A DNA stretch of 64,000 bases, taken from assembly GCA_037039925.1 (NCBI GenBank), contig JAXRKP010001334.1:33501-97500 (forward strand), read 5' to 3'. A model generated the notes under the pieces. It worked only from the letters and a program-made list of their open reading frames with translations, ran no database searches and was not told the DNA's origin. Positions 45,994 through 58,900 of this stretch are shown one piece after another; within the stretch, counting starts at the first letter, position 1, and each line of letters starts with the position of its first letter. Made by a program: the position numbers and the translations under genes. Origin of the DNA: Doris montereyensis (taxonomy: Eukaryota; Mollusca; Gastropoda; Nudibranchia; Dorididae).

Positions 45994-46069
45994 CTGCATC
46001 CACAGACATCAAATTGACAACCTCTCCAACGGTTGATTCTTTACGAGCGTTGTTGTCCATAGTGAGAGC
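45994..46069 (-). pseudogene. ABCC1-like: Orphan ABCC TMD1 exon fragment
   Basis: The minus strand has acceptor TTATTTCAG and then reads [25 protein letters not shown], closely matching MRP1 ([20 protein letters not shown]). There is no GT donor: after GATGCAG the sequence turns directly into the inverted-repeat arm, so the rest of the exon (MRP1 RFMDL on) is missing. The equivalent exon of the main gene would lie left of position 1, on the other strand. No further exon was found beside it. Confidence 0.85.
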
Positions 46070-46073
46070 CTGA

Positions 46074-46290
46074 AATAATGCAAAGGAGACAGTAATGTGT
46101 AGCTAGCTACAGCACAATAATACAAAGGAGACAGTAATGTGTAGCTAGCTACAGCACAATAATACAAAGGAGACAGTAATGTGTAGCTAGCTACAGCACA
46201 ATAATACAAAGGAGACAGGAGACAGTAATGTGTAGCTAGCTACAGCACAATAATGCAAAGGAGACAGTAATGTGTAGCTAGCTACAGCAC
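46074..46290. repeat. 42-bp tandem array
   Basis: About five copies of AATACAAAGGAGACAGTAAT plus GTGTAGCTAGCTACAGCACAAT. Starts 5 bases beyond the orphan exon acceptor. Confidence 0.95.
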
Positions 46291-46506
46291 AGGGGAACAC
46301 TGCTGAGAAGTAAAGATTTCACGTTACTATGACAACAAGTTTTTTTAAATTCAACTCATGGTTATGTTTACATTGTCACCATGATGTGAGGATAACTGTT
46401 CTTGGCGAGTTTTCGGGGATATTTCTTACCTTGGGTTCTTTTTGTTGTTTTTGGAAAAAAGTTATTCTATCATCGTTTTTCTTTCTTTGCTCTTTTTTTC
46501 GACTTG

Positions 46507-46837
46507 AGGTGATTTGATTTGAATTACCCACATCCACAACTAAGGTGATCTCCAGGTTTTTGGTAGGATTTAACATTTTCCCAGACTGCCCTGTAGACAC
46601 CCAAAAGGGATGTTTAACGTGCACAAATTGTTGTGATCTACACACGGTTTCTCCTTTTTATAATCGTCTATCTCTGATGGGACTAGGTGTCGATCCACCT
46701 ACCTGGACGAGGGGGGGGGGGAAGATTTTGCTCGAATAAACTCAAGGAAAATTTTCAGCTGATGGCGGAGCTCGAACCCACTACCTTTTATGTTGAGTGG
46801 TCGACACCTTGCCTCTGGACTACAGAGTCCCCTCAAA
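46507..46837 (-). repeat. SINE-B, reverse, full length
   Basis: The plus-strand view opens TGATTTGATTTGAATTACCC, then ACTAAGGTGATCTCCAGGTT, GGTGTCGATCCACCTACCTG, a poly-G and the head GGAGCTCGAACCCACTACCT. Confidence 0.88.
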
Positions 46838-46863
46838 TTGAGGTGTATTTTAAAGTGAATTTC

Positions 46864-46975
46864 TTTCAAGGCCATTATGGTCCATATAGCTGGAGTTTAT
46901 CTCGGTTTCTAAAGCGATAAGCAGAACACTAACAGGTGATAATAATCAGTTTCCGGGCATGACGCTAGATACTTC
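46864..46975 (-). repeat. SINE-C 3' fragment, reverse
   Basis: AAGGCCATTATGGTCCATAT, GGAGTTTATCTCGGTTTCTA and ACAGGTGATAATAATCAG (plus-strand view). Adjoins the SINE-B on its left. Confidence 0.7.
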
Positions 46976-47796
46976 AATTTTAATACTCTAACTCACAGCA
47001 TATAAAAACATTAAAGAGTCAGCAGTAGCAATAGATAAAAATATCATAAATTGCTGTGAGCATAAAAAAGTAGTCTTTCCTTTCATCCAGCTTTTCAGTA
47101 CAATTTTCTACATCTGGCTATCTTTTAACAGTCACAGATTCAATAGAATTGCCTATTCCAGTGGTTGGAAACATAACAAATCTATTTAAAGACAAAACAA
47201 AGAAATAATACTGTCTCAATGAAATGTATCCATAATTTACAATATGACTGCCATTCATCAACCATTGATTGACAAATTACAACAACAAAGCAAGCAAAAC
47301 AATGACAGACATGCTACCCTACAAGAATTACAACTACTCATGGTTTTTTGTTTGTAGTCTGAGACAACATATGTGGTATCTCAATACACGCATTGCACTT
47401 AAGACTATGGAATTACAAGCAGCTCAAGACCACAGACTTCAAATAAGTTTAAACTGCTTTCTCAACCATTTTTGGCCAAAATTTAAAGCAAAACGGCCAT
47501 AATTTTCATCTGCCAACAGATACATGCATAGAGCACTTCAAGCAAACATTACTGTCAATGATTAATGATAATAAAAAAAGAAAAAAAATTACCAAGCTTG
47601 TTGCATTTGGAATGACAATAATGATAATATAAAAGTAATAAAAAATTATGCCAACAATAATAGTAAAAGCAAATCAGTTTATGCCAAAACTTGGATGGCT
47701 GGGTTATTGGAACCACTGTTTATTTGGAACAACGTCTGGAGAAAAACAAAAGAAACAGCCTTTCTATATAAACTAGTTAATGGCAATGCTTTAAAA
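46976..47796. other. Intergenic, no recognisable gene
   Basis: AT-rich unique sequence. The short open frames here show no motif I know. Confidence 0.5.
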
Positions 47797-48035
47797 AAAA
47801 AAGGATTTATAGGCTGTATCCCCGCACAAGCACAGGCATACCGACTGAACATCATTGATCACCCAGCAGGCCATTTCATTCAAAGTCCTTCACAACTCCC
47901 GGGGAGCATACAGTACACAAGCCTGTTTGGCTTTCCGTACTAACACTCTAACAAGATCTTTCTCCTCCTATAGCTGGGTACTCTTTCACACTTGAGGCAA
48001 GCGAGAAAGTAGAAAGTGAAGTACCTTTTGGACCT
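47797..48035 (-). repeat. SINE-A, reverse
   Basis: GGATTTATAGGCTGTATCCC, ATCACCCAGCAGGCCATTTC, CAACTCCCGGGGAGCATACA and CTAACAAGATCTTTCTCCTC (plus-strand view) match the reverse of the copy at 9275. Confidence 0.8.
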
Positions 48036-48439
48036 TTTACTCCATGCAGTGTGCCATTTGAAGATGTTATGAAGCTACATGTGTTGAGCAATAATCTCTT
48101 TCAACTTTATTTGAATGTAATGAAATATAATCTAGAGTTGTTGGCCTGAATGGGTAAAGGAAGAAGAAAACTCTGGCCCAATCAGGTCTTCAAATTTCCT
48201 TCCATTTTTTCCCCACGCTTCTTATTAAGAAAATACCTGCCCCACTACCTTCCAGAAAAAAAAATATTGCCGACAATGCAAGCAACCTATAAAAACATAC
48301 ACATGCACACACGCACTATTCTCAGTCACTTTTCTCTAGCTATGGTGACGGCTTTATTCCATATGGCCATAAAGCGAGGGACGACTGTGGTTGACTGGTC
48401 TCTTGGATGAAGATCAAACATGGAGGCCTCTGTCAGAGG

Positions 48440-49165
48440 TTGTCTGTACCCACTGAACATGATTCTTGAAATGCAATATGATAAAATCATCTGTACCCAC
48501 TGAACATGATTCTTGAAATGCAATATGATAGAATCATCTGTACCCACTGAACATGATTCTTGAAATGCAATATGATATTCTTGAAATCATCTGAAAGAAT
48601 CATCACTGAACATGATTCTTGAAATGCAATATGAAAGAATCATCTGTACCCACTGAACATGATTCTTGAAATGCAATATGATAGAATCATCTGTACCCAG
48701 GAACATGATTCTTGAAATGCAATATGATAGAATCATCTGTACCCAAGGAACATGATTCTTGAAATGCAATATGATAGAATCATCTGTACATGATTCCATT
48801 GAACATGATTCTTGAAATGCAATATGATAAAATCATCTGTACCCACTGAACATGATTCTTGAAATGCAATATGATAGAATCATCTGTACCCAAGGAACAT
48901 GATTCTTGAAATGCAATATGATAGAATCATCTGTACCCAAGGAACATGATTCTTGAAATGCAATATGATAAAATCATCTGTACCCACTGAACATGATTCT
49001 TGAAATGCAATATGATAGAATATTCTGTACCCACTGAACATGATTCTTGAAATGCAATATGATAGAATCATCTGTATCTGAACATGATTCTTGAAATGCA
49101 ATATGATAAAATCATTACCCATTGCACATGATTCTTGAAATGCAATATGATAGAATCATCTGTAC
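48440..49165. repeat. 47-bp tandem array
   Basis: About 15 copies of TGTACCCACTGAACATGATT plus CTTGAAATGCAATATGATAGAATCATC. Several units are shortened. ATTCTTGAAAT is regular, but there are no variable spacers. Confidence 0.96.
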
Positions 49166-49715
49166 CAACCTGTTCTAGACAGCGACCATTGTTTGCTTGG
49201 CCCAGATGGATGAAATAAACTCCTTGCTGTCTGGCAGGTAGAGTAAGATTCACCGTTAACAGCCTGTACTAGATAGCGACCTTGTTTGCTTGGCCACGTT
49301 AACGGTGAATCTTACTCTACCTGCCAGACAGCAAAGAGTTTATTTCGTCCACCTGTGCCAAGCAAACAATGGTCACTGTCTAGTACAGGCCGTTAACGGT
49401 GAACCTTACTCTACCTGCCAGACAGCAAGGAGTTTATTTCATCCACCTGCGCCAAGCAAACAATGGTCACTGTCTAGTACAGGCCGTTAAAGGTGAATCT
49501 TACTCTACCTGCCAGACAGCAAGGAGTTTACTACATCCACCTGGGCCAAGCAAACAATGGTCACTGTCTAGTACAGGCCGTTAAAGGTAAATCTTACTCT
49601 ACCTGCCAGACAGCAAGGAGTTTACTTCATCCACCTGTGCCAAGCAAACAATGGTCACTGTCTAGTACAGGCCGTTAAAGGTAAATCTTACCCTACCTGC
49701 CAGACAGGGCGGCGT
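49165..49715. repeat. 94-bp tandem array with an inverted first unit
   Basis: From about 49295 four direct copies contain CTTACTCTACCTGCCAGACA, GCAAGGAGTTTACTTCATCC, ACCTGTGCCAAGCAAACAAT and GGTCACTGTCTAGTACAGGC. The unit at 49165-49290 is in the opposite orientation (GTTTGCTTGGCCCAGATGGA, GCTGTCTGGCAGGTAGAGTA) and abuts the 47-bp array. Confidence 0.93.
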
Positions 49716-50930
49716 CATGATGCACAATGTTTCACATTGGCTGGCGAAACAAAAGATGGTCTAAATTCATCATTGGTTCACGTATACGTTACAAAGTCAA
49801 TTGAGGTTAATCGCTGTCAATCAAATCAAAGATGCGTGCCTAGAAACTTTCATTGATTTGTTCCATTTGCATGCTTGTCAGGTAGAACTGGATGGCCATT
49901 GGCTACATAGAGTTCCGTCCACTTACCAATAAAGTCTGCCCACTAGCACAATTTTATCAATATCCCAAAGGGCGTGTACTTCGATCGCTACTGTTGTATA
50001 CATAAGCCCATGATATTAGGAAAAACTGTCAAAGTCATATTTACAAAACAGAAGCATCATTTAGATATATCACAGAAAATGTCGTTTTCATAGTCAAGTC
50101 ACTAAACTCAAATTCCACGTATGTCCTTACAAAGATAATAATATGATAAACAACAAAAGCATTAAATTCAAAGCCTTCCTTGTAAACAAAAAAGAGCGAT
50201 ACACCCTATGATTTTTATGAGATCAACATTCAATATTCTTTAAAATTCCATTTTTGTGATTATGATTTGCCCATGAACTCTTCAATGACAATTCATTGAA
50301 ATCATAAAATGCATCCCCTTCAACAGAAAACACTCTTAATGACTTACATGTAAATAAATAAAGAAAGAGAGGAAGAAAGAAGGAAATAAAAAAAGGAAGG
50401 AAAGAAAGAAAGAAGAAAAAAGGAAGGAAAGAAAGGAAGAAGGAATGAAAGAAAAAGAGAAAGAAAGAAATACAAGGAGTAAATAAGTTGTAATCTACAC
50501 ATAAACTTTCCAAAGCAGTTGCAGCATACACATTTATTTTAAATAAGTAGCTCAGAGGAAGGAAAACTAAACTCAAATTCCCTAAATGTGTAGAAAGGAA
50601 TGACGGAAGCAATAAGCTGAAGGGCTCAAAGACAAACAGAACCCCAGACGTGACAAAACGCTTTCTTCTTTCGACAACAGTAAAACCAAATGCCAAGATA
50701 TGTTGTTTCAAAATTGGGATAAAAGAAAACAATTATCATTTATAACATACAAGCATGCCCATAAATAATGTTGGATTGTCCTTTCTCTTTATTATAAAGC
50801 TGGGGGTCTCTTGAACTTTGACTACGATCAACGTGCATGTAATGTTGCGTTCTGCGCACGGGACTAGGTCTATGTCGGTGTAGAATCTACATCATAATTA
50901 TAGATCTAACATTACTGGGGTCAATATCCC
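49716..50930. other. Intergenic with a GAAA/GGAA-rich tract
   Basis: Purine tract of GAAAGAAAGA and GGAAGGAAAG steps at about 50358-50475. The rest is unique AT-rich sequence. Confidence 0.6.
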
Positions 50931-50933
50931 AGA

Positions 50934-51083
50934 TTGTGAGAAAGAGAAGATGGAAGTGGACCGGTCACATCCTTAGGATGAATGCTGATGCCATCCCTAA
51001 AATAGCCGTTAGATGGACCCTTCAGAGAACAAGGAAGAGAGGTCGCCCACTAGAAACCTGGAGGAGAGGCATCGAAAACGATT
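50934..51083 (+). pseudogene. RTE/BovB-like LINE ORF2 C-terminal fragment
   Basis: It reads IVRKRRWKWTGHILRMN, ADAIPKIAVRWTLQRTRKRG, RPLETWRRGIEND then stop. W.GH.LRM....P..A..WT...KRKRGRP..TWRR is the standard end of RTE-type ORF2 proteins; the usual final DR..WR part would follow, in decayed sequence to about 51130. Confidence 0.85.
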
Positions 51084-51383
51084 AACCTAGTGTAGAGCAA
51101 GAAGAATGTGAATCAAAGAAAAGGGGGCAACGGTTTTTGCGCGGATCCAGCTTGTTATACCGCTAGTTATTTAAGCGAAACAGTTAGTACAGCTATCTAT
51201 AGTACTGTACTAATGTAATCTCTTCACCCCAAGCATGATCGCAATTCAGTTGAATTTTCATATCCCCTACGAAAGACGGAGTGCTGAATTTTTGCATGCA
51301 GCCTTAAATTTATCATGACCCAATAAATCGAGAATTTGAAGTTTGTATTATAGATCTAGTACGGTTCTCTCAAAGTGGTGAAT

Positions 51384-51830
51384 TCTTCTTCTTCTTCTTC
51401 TTCTTCTTCTTCTTCTTCTTCTTCTTCTTCTTCTTCTTCTTCTTCTTCTTCTTCTTCTTCTTCTTCTTCTTCTTCTTCTTCTTCTTCTTCTTCCTCCCTC
51501 CTCCTCCATCCTCCTTTTACTCCTCCTCCTCTTCGTCCCCTTTCTTCTTCTTCTTCTTCTTCTTCCTTCTTCTTCTTCTTCTTCTTCTTCTTCTTCTTCT
51601 TCTTCCTCATCCTTCTTCTCCCCTCTTCTCCCCCTTCTTCTGCTTCTTCTTCTTCTTCTTCTTCTTCTTCTTCTTCTTCTTTCTTCTTCTTCTTCTTCTT
51701 CTTCTTCTTCTTCTTCTTCTTCTTCTTCTTTCCTTCTTCTTCTTCTTCATTCTTCTTCTTCTTCTTCTTCTTCTTCTTCTTCTTCTTCTTCTTCTTCTTC
51801 TTCTTCTTCCCCTTCACAATTTCTTGCCCC
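51384..51830. repeat. (TTC)n tract
   Basis: About 440 bp of TTC with CTC and TTTC interruptions. Ser/Phe/Glu/Lys homopolymer frames here are repeat products. Confidence 0.96.
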
Positions 51831-51883
51831 TTCTTCTATCTCTTTTCCTCTTTTTCTTTTTCTCCTTTTCACCTAATATAGTT

Positions 51884-52125
51884 TCGCACGTTTGTGAGTT
51901 TAGGTGCTTTCTCGGACGTTCGCGCAAGTACTACTTAAGGCCAGTGAAAACTAGGAGTACCAACTAAAAATTGAAAGGGGCAGTGGACAGATGTTGCACC
52001 TGCATGGGACTAGACGGCCCCGCCCTCCATGAGTCATGAATGTCCTGTCTTGTTTTTTTCTTGCTTTTTTCTTCTTCTTAGTTTTGTTTTCTTGTTCTTG
52101 TTGTTCTTGTTGTTCTTGTTCTTGT

Positions 52126-52205
<80 letters not shown>

Positions 52206-52400
52206 CTTTTCTTTTTTTTTTTTTGTCTCGCTTCCTCTTATCTTTCTCTCTTTGAGATCTCCTATTATGTTTTCGCACGTTTGTGAGTTTAGGCATTTTC
52301 TCGGACATTCGCGCAAATACTACTTGTCGAGTGATAACCGGTAGTACCAGCCATTAATTGAATAGGGCAGTAGACATACGCTCTCCATGAGTCTCATGTC
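51884..52400. repeat. Two-copy tandem element (about 375 bp) containing a (CT)n tract
   Basis: TCGCACGTTTGTGAGTTTAG, TTTCTCGGACGTTCGCGCAA and GTACTACTT occur at 51889 and again at 52273, each followed by a GGGCAGTGGACA-like block and CCATGAGTC. (CT)n and oligo-T at 52128-52223 separate them. GACGGCCCCGCCCTCCATGA matches 45698. Confidence 0.8.
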
Positions 52401-52519
52401 TTCTACTTCGTCTTGTTCTTCTTCGTCTCCTTATTCTTCTTGTTGTTCTTCTTCTTGGATTAGTTTTGGGTAACCTAGTGATTAGCCCACTGTCCCCTAC
52501 GTAGGTGGTCAGACTGTCG

Positions 52520-52925
52520 CCTTGAGACGCCCTGCTGGACTTTGTGATTTTCTGCCAGGATTAACTCCCTTAGTCTTTGGTCTGCCAAGACCTGCATACA
52601 AATCAGCAAATCGTGATTTTCTGCCAGGGTTAACTCCCTTAGTCTTCGGTCTTCCAAGACCTGCCTTCAAGGCAGCAGGTTCTGATTTTGTCAGGGTTAT
52701 TTCCCTTAACCTTTGGTCTGCCAAGACCTGCGTGTAAGACAAATGGTTAACTCCTTTTACTTTTGCATTTGGTCACCACGACCTGCCTGCAAGGCAGCAG
52801 GTTCTGATTTTGTCAGGGTTAATTCCCTTAACCTTTGGTCTACCAAAACCTACGTGTAAGACAAATGGTTAACTCCTTTTGCATTTGGTCACCCACGACC
52901 TGCCTGCAAGGCAGCAGGAGACTCA
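52520..52925. repeat. About 70-90 bp tandem array
   Basis: About six diverged copies of TTCTGCCAGGATTAACTCCC, TTAGTCTTTGGTCTGCCAAG and ACCTGCATACAAATCAGC. Units carry a small palindrome CCTGCCTGCAAGGCAGCAGG. Confidence 0.9.
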
Positions 52926-52929
52926 TATA

Positions 52930-53690
52930 GGCCTGGGCCGCGCAATAAACTTGATTTCACTGTTGCTAAACAAACCCAATCACTTCTTGTTTACGAAAAC
53001 TATGTAACACAACTTTTTTTTTCAAAATTTATTCAATCAAAACACTAACAGACCTCATATCTATATAATTGCATAAAGGCTTGAATTAATCACTAAAATA
53101 AAAGAAATTTTGTACCCAGTGAGAACAGTTTATAGACAAGTTATCTACATCAGAGCGGTGCAACATTTCCAAGTTTGAATTCACAAGAGAATGCATCATT
53201 AGAATCACATTTTGTTATTGCTTGAAAGACTCAAGCAAATGATTATGTCAAGTTGAGGTAAAAAAAAAAGCAGCATATCCCCAATCCCCCCCCCGACCCA
53301 ACAAAACAACATCTAAACAATAAAAAAAAAACTTAAACAAAAATATCTCCTCATCATCATCATCACCCCCCCCACCATGATGTGCCCCCAAAAAGTTCCA
53401 ATAATCAAATCAACTAAAAAAAAAAAAGAATCAAAACACAACCCAACAACAACAACAACAACAACAACCAAACAAAAGCTTTATTGCAGGTAAGCAGCTC
53501 AGAAGCATTGATATAATAGCATTAAGTGTAAACTAAAATTCTGTTACATGTAAAAGTTGAAAAAAGTGGTCCCTACCTTCTTCTTCTTCTTCGATCTCTA
53601 ATCCTTACCTTAATTGCTACTATATTTTCAACCATTCAATGACTAGACCTTTCAAGTTTAGAATCTAGGTATATCAGAGAGAAAATAGAG
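52930..53690. other. Intergenic, A-rich, no gene
   Basis: A-rich with poly-C runs near 53287 and 53367 and (CAA)n at 53448-53468. No SINE was recognised. Confidence 0.5.
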
Positions 53691-54150
<460 letters not shown>

Positions 54151-55907
54151 ACCAATAAATGCTGGAACTAATATCATATAAACCAGCTGAATCCTATTAT
54201 TGGAAATCTCTCTTTGAAGAGGAGTTTCTCATTTCTTAAATTTTGTATTTGTATATGGATTGTAGGTCTACAGGTAAAATACATTAACTTTATAATAATA
54301 TTGATACTTTTTACAACTAAAAATAACTTTCAAAACAAAGAAAGAAAATCACCAAAAACAAACCCGATCCCTTGCAAAGAAATGAGTTGTATTTTTTAAA
54401 AACACGAAACAAAAAACTAAACTATAAGCAGAAACAAAAAAAAAAAGAAATAAATGCAAGAAAAAAAAAATAATTAAGAAAATTAACGATTTTGACTCAA
54501 GTATATTCTGTTGCTGTTATGTAAGACAAACAAAATCTTAGGAATCAATTGGACACACAGATGCAAAATCTTCAATCTTGTGTTTAAAGCACCATAATAT
54601 ATATTCTTGTTATTTTTCTTCTTTCGAAAACTTAATTTCATGAGTTAGTCAATAAAGCAAAGCTACTATTATGCTCAGTATTACAATTAAATTGGTAAAC
54701 ATGAACACAGAAGCAAACTTAATTAAATATAAAATAATAATTATACACAAAATTCAAATTGCGGTTATTCACTAAATTAACAAACAATTTACCCCTTGTC
54801 AACACATAAGAAGAATAAAACAACAACTATTTCAAAAGGAGCAATATATCACTGGCTGAAACTGACAAAAATTCATTCTCCATGGAAAAGCATAAATATA
54901 CATAAAAAAGTACAATTCTATATTGATGTGAACACACAAAAACGATATCTCCTTTATCTCCATCAAGCCTATCCATTAACCAATTAATGAAGCGCTCTTC
55001 ATGGCAGCTGTTAATCTATTGGTGAAAAGACACAGCAAGGCAGTATTCCAATTACACGATATTGTCATGAACTGTGTTACAAAGTGACACCAATAGCACA
55101 ACAACATAGCTGCCAACCTTCCCCTTTTCAAATACAAAAACCCAGACTCTGAACACAAAAACTTATTCTTACTTTCACAATGGCCCATAATATTTAAAAA
55201 GACCAAATTAATTCAACTTGAATTAAACCCCTTTTAAAAAATAACTACCGATCATTTGTCTTTCTGGTGAAATCTGCTAGAGTTTTGTGAACTCAGAATG
55301 GCGTCTTGGGGCTTTCACCCCAACTGCTTTGAATATCTGCTGTTAATTTAGGATTTATCAAAGAAACAAATACAGTTAACATTCAGTATATACATATTTT
55401 TAATGGCAAATACAAACACACAAACTCAAAGGGGAAAAAATAGTAAATATGTTTTTTACATACTGGTTGGTACCTAAATAACAAGAATGGTCAAATCAAA
55501 CATTATGACAATTTTGTCTTTTGTTGTTGTTGTTGTTGTTGTTTGTTATGGCTGAAGGCTTGAAGATAGACCTATGTCCCACACTTTGTAAAATTTTGAT
55601 ATTTGAGGAGAAACTGTCTGATACAAATTGCTGTGATTTTCTTTCTTCTTTTAAAGTTTGTTTTGGTTTCATTAAATGTATGGTAACACTGACAGAAATA
55701 TGTTGTCCCATTTGCATCATATTCTGTAACACTAGTGGCAGCAATGGCAGTTCAGAAGATCCTCTTTTCAAACTCATATAACTTTTTGAACTCAACGCAA
55801 TGTGTCCTTTCAAGGAATATTATTGGGCACTATAAGCTGTAGGTGTCAATATACAAATCAAACTGATTCTGTCTTATTCAGCTCTTATCGAAACAGAAAA
55901 CACACTA

Positions 55908-55945
<38 letters not shown>

Positions 55946-58900
55946 TCACAAAACAGACAACAACCAATCAACAAACCTCTCCTCACACGACTCCCTTCCC
56001 AAAAACAACCGCGACAACAACAACAAAAAACCCCAAAACACAACCCTAAGAACAAAAAGTTCACAGCAAAAAGTAACAAATTCAAACAAATTCAACAAAA
56101 AACAAAATGCCATAAAGCCCCCAAAATACAAAGTATAATTATTTTAATCCTTTTCCCTAATAATAAACTAAAATTGCTTGCACACATACTAATTTGAACA
56201 CAAAAAGGAAAGTTTTCTAGTTAAATATATATATAAATTGTGTAGCTGATTATATATTATAAATAAAATAAGACATTAACTTCTTCTATATTCTGCAGCA
56301 TTGATTACTCTTTTGAGTTTGGACCAGTTGGAAAAAATGTGAAGGGCGGACATAATAATTATTTTACAAATCATTACAAAATATATAGCATCATGTTGAG
56401 AATATAATGTGTAAATTGATGTAATCTAATGAAGATTGGCAAAACAAAATATTTGGAGAGTTCTTCATTTCAATTTATTTCTTTGTGTCCACAAATAGCT
56501 GTAAACAAATAGCTGTAAACAAATAGCTGTAAACAAATAGCTGTAAACAAATAGCTCCAACAGGACATTTATGTCAAAGAGAATGTAGACAATGCCAAAG
56601 CCATGATAATGACCATTTAGCAGTGTGCTTTGATCAGGTTTGCAGCTATCAAAACTTTATCTTTACATCTTTCATATTTTTTAACCCCTATATCACTTAT
56701 TTTATCAGGTTGTACAACTGGTGTTCAATTTATTTGATTTCATTTCATATTGAGATATTGGAAAATATTAATTGAGTGACAACCTATGGAGAGCTGGTGG
56801 GAACTGACAAGTTCATAACAAAGACTGAGGCAAGGGAATGTTGAAAGTGATAAATAAAAACCAAAAACAACTGCCGAAGCCAAAGTGATGATGTCACAAG
56901 GTCAAATTCTATACAAAAGCAATAAGTCAAAAACTTGAAAGAAAATAAAAGAAGCAAATGAAGCCCCCCCCCCCCACCCCCTCTCCTGCCATAAAATCCT
57001 GCAAAATATAAAACAGTACACCGCCGTTCCCACAAAAAATACCTCCATACAAAACAACAAAACAACAAAGATTGTGTCAGTACTTGATAATATTCAGGTT
57101 ACAAATAGACGTGGACAATACTATTCCAACTTTCAATTATAAAACCTGTTCAAAATAGCGGCTCAGGTGAATGAAAATTCTACTTAAAGACGGGGAAACA
57201 ATGAAAAATGTTCAACATTTAAACATTTACTTCTAGTAGAAAAATTCATGAACTGAAAACGTTCCTGGGATCATTTAGAACCCACAGGCAAAATAAAAGT
57301 CTCTCTTAGTGGCTTGGCAACAGAGCCTTTGGGGAAGAAAGAACAACAAACTCAGAATTATATATATATATATATATATACATGTTTATAGATATTCACA
57401 GAGTCAGATACACACATTTGTGGTTTCACATAGGAATGAAAACAATGGTTATCACAGATGACATTATCCATGGAAGCTTGATAGAGACAGAATAAATTGA
57501 TAAATAGATAACAAAACGAGGTAACAGCATGGTGGACATCAAGATCTTGTGGAAAGTATATTTTCTCAGCATATTAATAGATAATTCTTATTTTACAGAG
57601 ATTCTTTACTCAAATACACACAGAAATAAAGTGACGTAGAAGATGAAAACAGATGATAATGAAGATAATTCTAAAGTTTGCAACAGCTCATGTCATCTGT
57701 TTTCACATTGCGTCTGAAAGAATATTGAATCAATACGAGAAATTTGGTCTGAAATAAATCAATGCATTTATTATAAACGGCAAATGAAAACAGATTAATT
57801 AATTGATTGATTATTTGATTGATTGATCAATTCTAAAGTAAGTTATTATCTTATCTTAACTTATGTTGTTGATTGGATGCAATGAGTTGAGGTCTGTATC
57901 AAGCGTGTTGGCAGGGATAACAATAGCTTTAAAAGAAACTAACCAAATACTTACAGCTGCTTGTACTTACAGTCTATTCTATGTGTACTTAAAAGCCAAA
58001 TTTATAAGTTTTCTTGATCAACTGTCTTCTGTTTTGAAAACTATGTTTACAGCTCCCTAGATTCCAAGAAAACTTTGAAATTCAAATGTTCTTGATAAAC
58101 TGTCTTTATTTTAGAAGCCATGTTTACAGCTACATTGATGGCAAATCCATTTGCAAATTGATCAAATCAGTTTTCTTGATATTGATCAACTATCAATTAA
58201 TGTTATTCTGAAACAGCAGTCTTCAAAACATAAAGGCCACATCCCTCAATCTGGGTAGCTGGAATATCTCTCTCTCTTTCTCATGGCTCCTTGGAGGAGC
58301 ATAAGGCGCCAACAAAACGTCTCCATTTAACTCTGTCTGGCTGGGATATAGCACTTTCTAAAATAATCCTTATGCAGCTGAATGAATGTAACATTTGAAG
58401 ATCATGAACTCAAAGTAAAATCAAATCTGTTAACAGTTTCATTAGCTGCAAGGGCCAAAATAGTCATTGTGTAGTATGTCCCATCCTAAACAAAAAACCC
58501 AACTAAACACAACCTCTGTGAAATCATCGAGTATAGTGAAAATGAGTCGACGAACAAAAAAGCAAAGCTTTGCTCATCAAAAACGATAACCAATCGAACA
58601 TTTCCTTTGATGTCGAGTGAGTCCAAAAGACGAGTCATTCCGTGCAACTGAAATCCAGTCCTCGGATGGTTTAAAAATAATCAGATGTTTTGGATTGACA
58701 GTAACTAGGCGCATCAACTTATGAAAGAAGTAAGTTGATCAAAAATCTTTTCATATGTATGTGGCATAGCATGTGATGAGTAGGATCTGAACATCAAATC
58801 ATGAAAGAATCCAATTCATCTTGAAACATCTTTTACATAAAAATGATATACCTTGTAACGAGTAGGGTAATTTACTAAATATTCAACACATTTTTGAGAC

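Noticed and set aside
50223..50732. Minus-strand 169-codon frame rich in Phe and Leu
   Set aside because: Its centre is the GAAA/GGAA tract read in reverse, no splice sites or known motif, and it shows no similarity to the neighbouring genes.
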